From contig JAQGPJ010000071.1 of the NCBI GenBank assembly GCA_028293125.1, positions 62,001 through 126,000 on the forward strand: a DNA stretch of 64,000 bases, written 5' to 3'. Numbering within the stretch: position 1 is the first letter of the stretch; every line of letters begins with the position of its first letter. This document shows, piece after piece, positions 61,125-64,000 of this stretch. The stretch comes from Verrucomicrobiales bacterium (GTDB lineage: Bacteria > Verrucomicrobiota > Verrucomicrobiia > Verrucomicrobiales > V1-33). The notes beneath the pieces are model-generated. The model worked only from the letters and a program-made list of their open reading frames with translations. It was not told the origin of the DNA and searched no databases. The position numbers were made by a program, and so were the translations under genes.

Positions 61125-64000
61125 ATGACACGAGTCCGTTTTTCTCCGCCATTGTTTCTGCGTCCAAGCCTTTGTCTGAGTCTGAGTCTGAGTCTGGGGG
61201 CATTGCCGGCACTGATTCCGGCGGCGGACGCGCCGCTGACGGAATGGGTGCCGGCGGTCGGGAAGGAAAAGGGAAAACCGGCTTGGAGCCGGGAGCTGGG
61301 GAGTCACCGGGTGGTGATTGAGGTATCGTCGAATACGGCTGCATCCGGCAAGGTGCGGGCGGTGCTGAACTGGCGGCGGCGTGATCCCGCGCCGGAGAAA
61401 AAGGCGGTGCTGGTGCGGGAGTTGGAAAGCGGCAAACCGGTGTCTCTGGCGGCGGTGGTCCGCTGCGATGCCGAGGCCGGCGAACTGGTGTTCGAGCCGG
61501 TGCCGGGGGTAAGCCGGTATGCGGTATATTTTCTGCCGGTGAAAATCACGGGCGGGGCGTTTCCCGTGGGGGAATACACGCCGCCTGCTGAAACCGCTCC
61601 GCCGGAGTGGCGGCAGGCGGCAGGGCTGGCTGATGGTTCGTGGAGAAAGTGGCCGCTGGCATCCGTGGTGGCGTGGGAGGCCATCAGCGCGCATGAGGCT
61701 TGGAATGACATGGAGATCACCGCCACGGTGGAGGAGGTGAAGGGTCTGGCTAAAGCGCCCTTTATGGTCAGGCTGGAAACGCGTGAGCATCCCGTGCGCA
61801 TGTTCGATCATCTGCCCCGGCGGTGGGTGGAGGCTCCGCCGCCATCGGTGCTGCCGGTACGGCCTTCCGAGTACTTTGTTTTTCAAATCGCGGTCCATTC
61901 ACCGGGGACGGATCTGAAGTCCGTGCAGCCTGAATTCACCCTGCTGTCGGGGCCGGACGGACAGCGGCTGGAGGCGGACCGTTTCACCTGCTTCAACACC
62001 GGGGGCGTGGATTGGAAGGGGATGCCCCTCGCCAAAACCGTGGACGTGCCGGCGGGCCGGGTGCAGCCGCTGTGGTGCGGCGTGCAGGTGCCGGCGGATG
62101 CGGGGCCCGGGCTGTATCAGGGCTCCGTGGTGGTGAGGACAGGCGGCGGGGAAAGCGTGACGGTGCCGCTGGCGTTGCGAGTCGGAGGCGAACCGCTGGC
62201 CAGTCATGGGGATGACAGTCCGGAATCCCTTTCCAAACTGCGCTGGCTGGACTCCACCGTGGCCCAGGATGATGAGCTGCCGAAAGGTTATGAGCCGCTG
62301 AGGATTGATCATCTCTCCATCGGCTGTCTGGGCCGCACCGTCACGCTGGGAAGCGGGGGGCTGCCCGCCAGCATCGTCAGCCACTTCAACAGCGCCAACA
62401 CGGCAGTCGATTCCGCGCTGCGGCTGGAGCTGCTGAAAAGCCCGATGCGGTTTGTGGTGACGGACGATGCCGGCCAGCCGTTGCCGTTGACGGCGGATCC
62501 GGTGCGGATGGGGCAGGGCACACCGTCCGCCGTGGATTGGGAGTCCGGCTTCAGCGGCGATGGCGTGCGGCTGGCGGTGAACGGGCATATGGAGTTTGAT
62601 GGCTCACTCTCCTTCCAAGTGGCGGTCAGCGGCTCCCGGCATGTGGGCGGCATCCGTCTGGAGACGCCGCGCACGCCGGACACGGCCACGCTGTCCACCG
62701 GTCTGGGGCAGGAGGGCGGGCGCGCGCCGGAGTCGCTGGACTGGAAATGGGATGTGGCCCAAAAGCATCAGGACAGCCTGTGGCTGGGGACGGTGAATGG
62801 CGGTCTGCGGGTGCTGCTGAAGGATGACCGGCACGTGCGCGCCGCCGTCAATATCCACTACACGCGCCGCCCGCTGCACGAGCCGGTGTCGTGGGCCAAT
62901 GGCGGGGACGGCGGCATCCATTACGCGGACCATACGCTCACGGCCTGGAGCGGCGCGCGGGAGCTGAAGCCGGACGCCCCGCTGGCCTTCAACTTCGACC
63001 TGCTGGTTACTCCTTTTCACACCCTGCGCACGCGGGAGCAGTTCACGGAGCGCTATTTCCACACCTCGCAGGTGCCTGAGGATGAGGCCGGCTATTTGGC
63101 CCGGGCGGCGCAGGCTGGGGCCAATCTGGTCAATATTCATCAGGGCAACCGGCTGAACCCCTATATCAACTATCCCTTTCTCACGGTGCCGGGGCTGGAG
63201 TCCTTCACCCGCACGGCGCACGCGCGGAACCAGCGTGTGAAGTTCTACTACACCATCCGCGAGCTGAGCAACTGGGCTCCCGAACTGTTTGCTCTGCGCT
63301 CGCTGGGGAATGAGATTCTGTTGTCCGGCAAGGGCGGCGGCCATCCCTGGCTGGAGGAGCATCTGGCCGGTGATTACTGGCAGGCGTGGTTCGAGGGCGG
63401 CGTGCAGGACGCCTCGGTCCTGACAGCCACTCTCAGCCGGTGGAACAATTTCTATATCGAGGGGCTCCAGTGGCTGGTGAAAAACGCGGGGTGCGACGGC
63501 ATCTATCTGGACGACATCTCCTATGACCGCGGCACCATGCTCCGGGCCCGCAAGGTCTTGGACCGCGACTGTCCGCGTGGAGGCCGCATCGATCTGCATT
63601 CCTGGAACGAGCTGAACGGAATGGCGGGGTTTGCCAACTGTGTGAATGTCTTCATGGACAGTCTGCCCTTTGTGGACCGTATGTGGTTCGGTGAGGGACA
63701 TGAATACTCCGGCCCGCCGCCGGAGCATTTTCTGGTGGAGATCAGCGGCATTCCCTTTGGCCTGATGGGGGAGATGCTGGAGGGGGGCGGAAATCCCGCG
63801 CTGGGCCTGACTTTCGGCATGACGGGACGGCTCGGCTGGGGCGGCGATCCCAAAGCGGTGTGGAAGCTGTGGGATGACTTCGGGGCGGCGGACGCGGCTT
63901 TCAGCGGCTGGTGGGACCGGGACTGCCCGGTTTGGGTGGCCGGTGGGGCGGAGGATGCCGTGAAAGCCTCCGTCTGGACCAAACCCGGAGCCGCTCTCAT
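61125..64000 (+). CDS. Secreted glycoside-hydrolase-like protein (GH123/DUF6067-type), 5' part
   Basis: The frame opens at ATG 61125 and has no stop before the window ends, giving 958 codons of an incomplete gene. The start is MTRVRFSPPLFLRPSLCLSL, with a signal peptide containing a (Leu-Ser)n run encoded by a ctgagt repeat. The body has beta-rich N-terminal domains (WVEAPPPSVLPVRPSEYFVF, VDWKGMPLAKTVDVPAGRVQ). A catalytic-barrel-like part follows, with NPYINYPFLTVPGLESFTRT, VKFYYTIRELSNWAPELFAL, LVKNAGCDGIYLDDISYDRG and HSWNELNGMAGFANCVNVFM. These resemble the GH123-like/DUF6067 group. The acidic pair in YLDD is a plausible catalytic site. The opposite-strand frames here are shadows. Confidence 0.75.
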   Translation, partial: MTRVRFSPPLFLRPSLCLSLSLSLGALPALIPAADAPLTEWVPAVGKEKGKPAWSRELGSHRVVIEVSSNTAASGKVRAVLNWRRRDPAPEKKAVLVRELESGKPVSLAAVVRCDAEAGELVFEPVPGVSRYAVYFLPVKITGGAFPVGEYTPPAETAPPEWRQAAGLADGSWRKWPLASVVAWEAISAHEAWNDMEITATVEEVKGLAKAPFMVRLETREHPVRMFDHLPRRWVEAPPPSVLPVRPSEYFVFQIAVHSPGTDLKSVQPEFTLLSGPDGQRLEADRFTCFNTGGVDWKGMPLAKTVDVPAGRVQPLWCGVQVPADAGPGLYQGSVVVRTGGGESVTVPLALRVGGEPLASHGDDSPESLSKLRWLDSTVAQDDELPKGYEPLRIDHLSIGCLGRTVTLGSGGLPASIVSHFNSANTAVDSALRLELLKSPMRFVVTDDAGQPLPLTADPVRMGQGTPSAVDWESGFSGDGVRLAVNGHMEFDGSLSFQVAVSGSRHVGGIRLETPRTPDTATLSTGLGQEGGRAPESLDWKWDVAQKHQDSLWLGTVNGGLRVLLKDDRHVRAAVNIHYTRRPLHEPVSWANGGDGGIHYADHTLTAWSGARELKPDAPLAFNFDLLVTPFHTLRTREQFTERYFHTSQVPEDEAGYLARAAQAGANLVNIHQGNRLNPYINYPFLTVPGLESFTRTAHARNQRVKFYYTIRELSNWAPELFALRSLGNEILLSGKGGGHPWLEEHLAGDYWQAWFEGGVQDASVLTATLSRWNNFYIEGLQWLVKNAGCDGIYLDDISYDRGTMLRARKVLDRDCPRGGRIDLHSWNELNGMAGFANCVNVFMDSLPFVDRMWFGEGHEYSGPPPEHFLVEISGIPFGLMGEMLEGGGNPALGLTFGMTGRLGWGGDPKAVWKLWDDFGAADAAFSGWWDRDCPVWVAGGAEDAVKASVWTKPGAAL

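Noticed and set aside
60927-63728. Several long minus-strand frames (60927-61898, 61899-62588, 62604-63728)
   Set aside because: They lie opposite a continuous plus-strand gene with a signal peptide and glycoside-hydrolase-like segments that runs off the window; the minus frames are His/Arg/Gln-rich shadows.

Overview
The window reads as chromosomal DNA of a GC-rich, free-living bacterium, most likely a member of the Verrucomicrobiota. This placement is an inference. It rests on the gene repertoire: a Tat-exported DUF1501 protein, a ThuA-like protein, several large secreted propeller/Ig/FN3 proteins ending in a 'FYRLR / FYRVR'-type tail, a LamG protein remnant, ECF sigma/anti-sigma pairs with a secretin-like periplasmic part, DUF5069-like and TraB/Tiki-like genes, and a one-piece tmRNA. 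No 16S or ribosomal gene lies in the window to confirm it.

Layout. 0-5.4 kb: end of a phytoene-desaturase-like oxidoreductase, a peroxiredoxin, an FmdB-type zinc ribbon, an orphan HigA-like antitoxin, a small membrane protein and a 12-repeat NHL propeller protein. 5.5-10.5 kb (minus strand): ThuA-like protein and a fused 5-oxoprolinase/hydantoinase. 11-15.6 kb: methionine locus, with metR divergent from metE followed by metF (methylenetetrahydrofolate reductase feeding the MetE methyl transfer). 16-25 kb: a barrel-like outer-membrane protein and a 2515-residue surface protein with a large internal duplication. 25-30 kb: DUF1501 protein, a conserved hypothetical, a LysM protein with a degenerate L,D-transpeptidase domain, and accA. 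30.06-30.46 kb: tmRNA with a strong terminator.

30.5-41 kb and 50-59 kb are accessory, stress-flavoured regions with low gene density and decayed genes: a stand-alone CheB methylesterase, an orphan ECF sigma factor, a YciE/F-type ferritin-like protein, a PRC-barrel/DUF2382 protein, and a translationally coupled three-gene envelope operon (Pro/Gly/Thr-rich membrane protein, DUF1469 holin-like protein, DUF3618 protein). Three dispersed copies of a small uncharacterised protein family (33.3, 34.7 and 50.7 kb) share aligned N-termini. Three pseudogenes were read from the sequence: a truncated, frameshifted CYP152-type P450; a GNAT acetyltransferase with one in-frame amber codon; and a LamG-domain secreted protein with about five frameshifts and three stops.

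41-50 kb (minus strand) holds an ECF sigma/anti-sigma pair with ATGA overlap, a fused acetylesterase-SGNH hydrolase, a ferritin-like protein, a TraB/Tiki-like protein, a DUF5069-like protein and an aquaporin-family channel lacking the filter arginine. 59-64 kb: a small lipoprotein, an HSL-type esterase and the 5' 958 codons of a secreted glycoside-hydrolase-like protein that runs off the right edge. No CRISPR array, IS element, integrase or tRNA gene was recognised.
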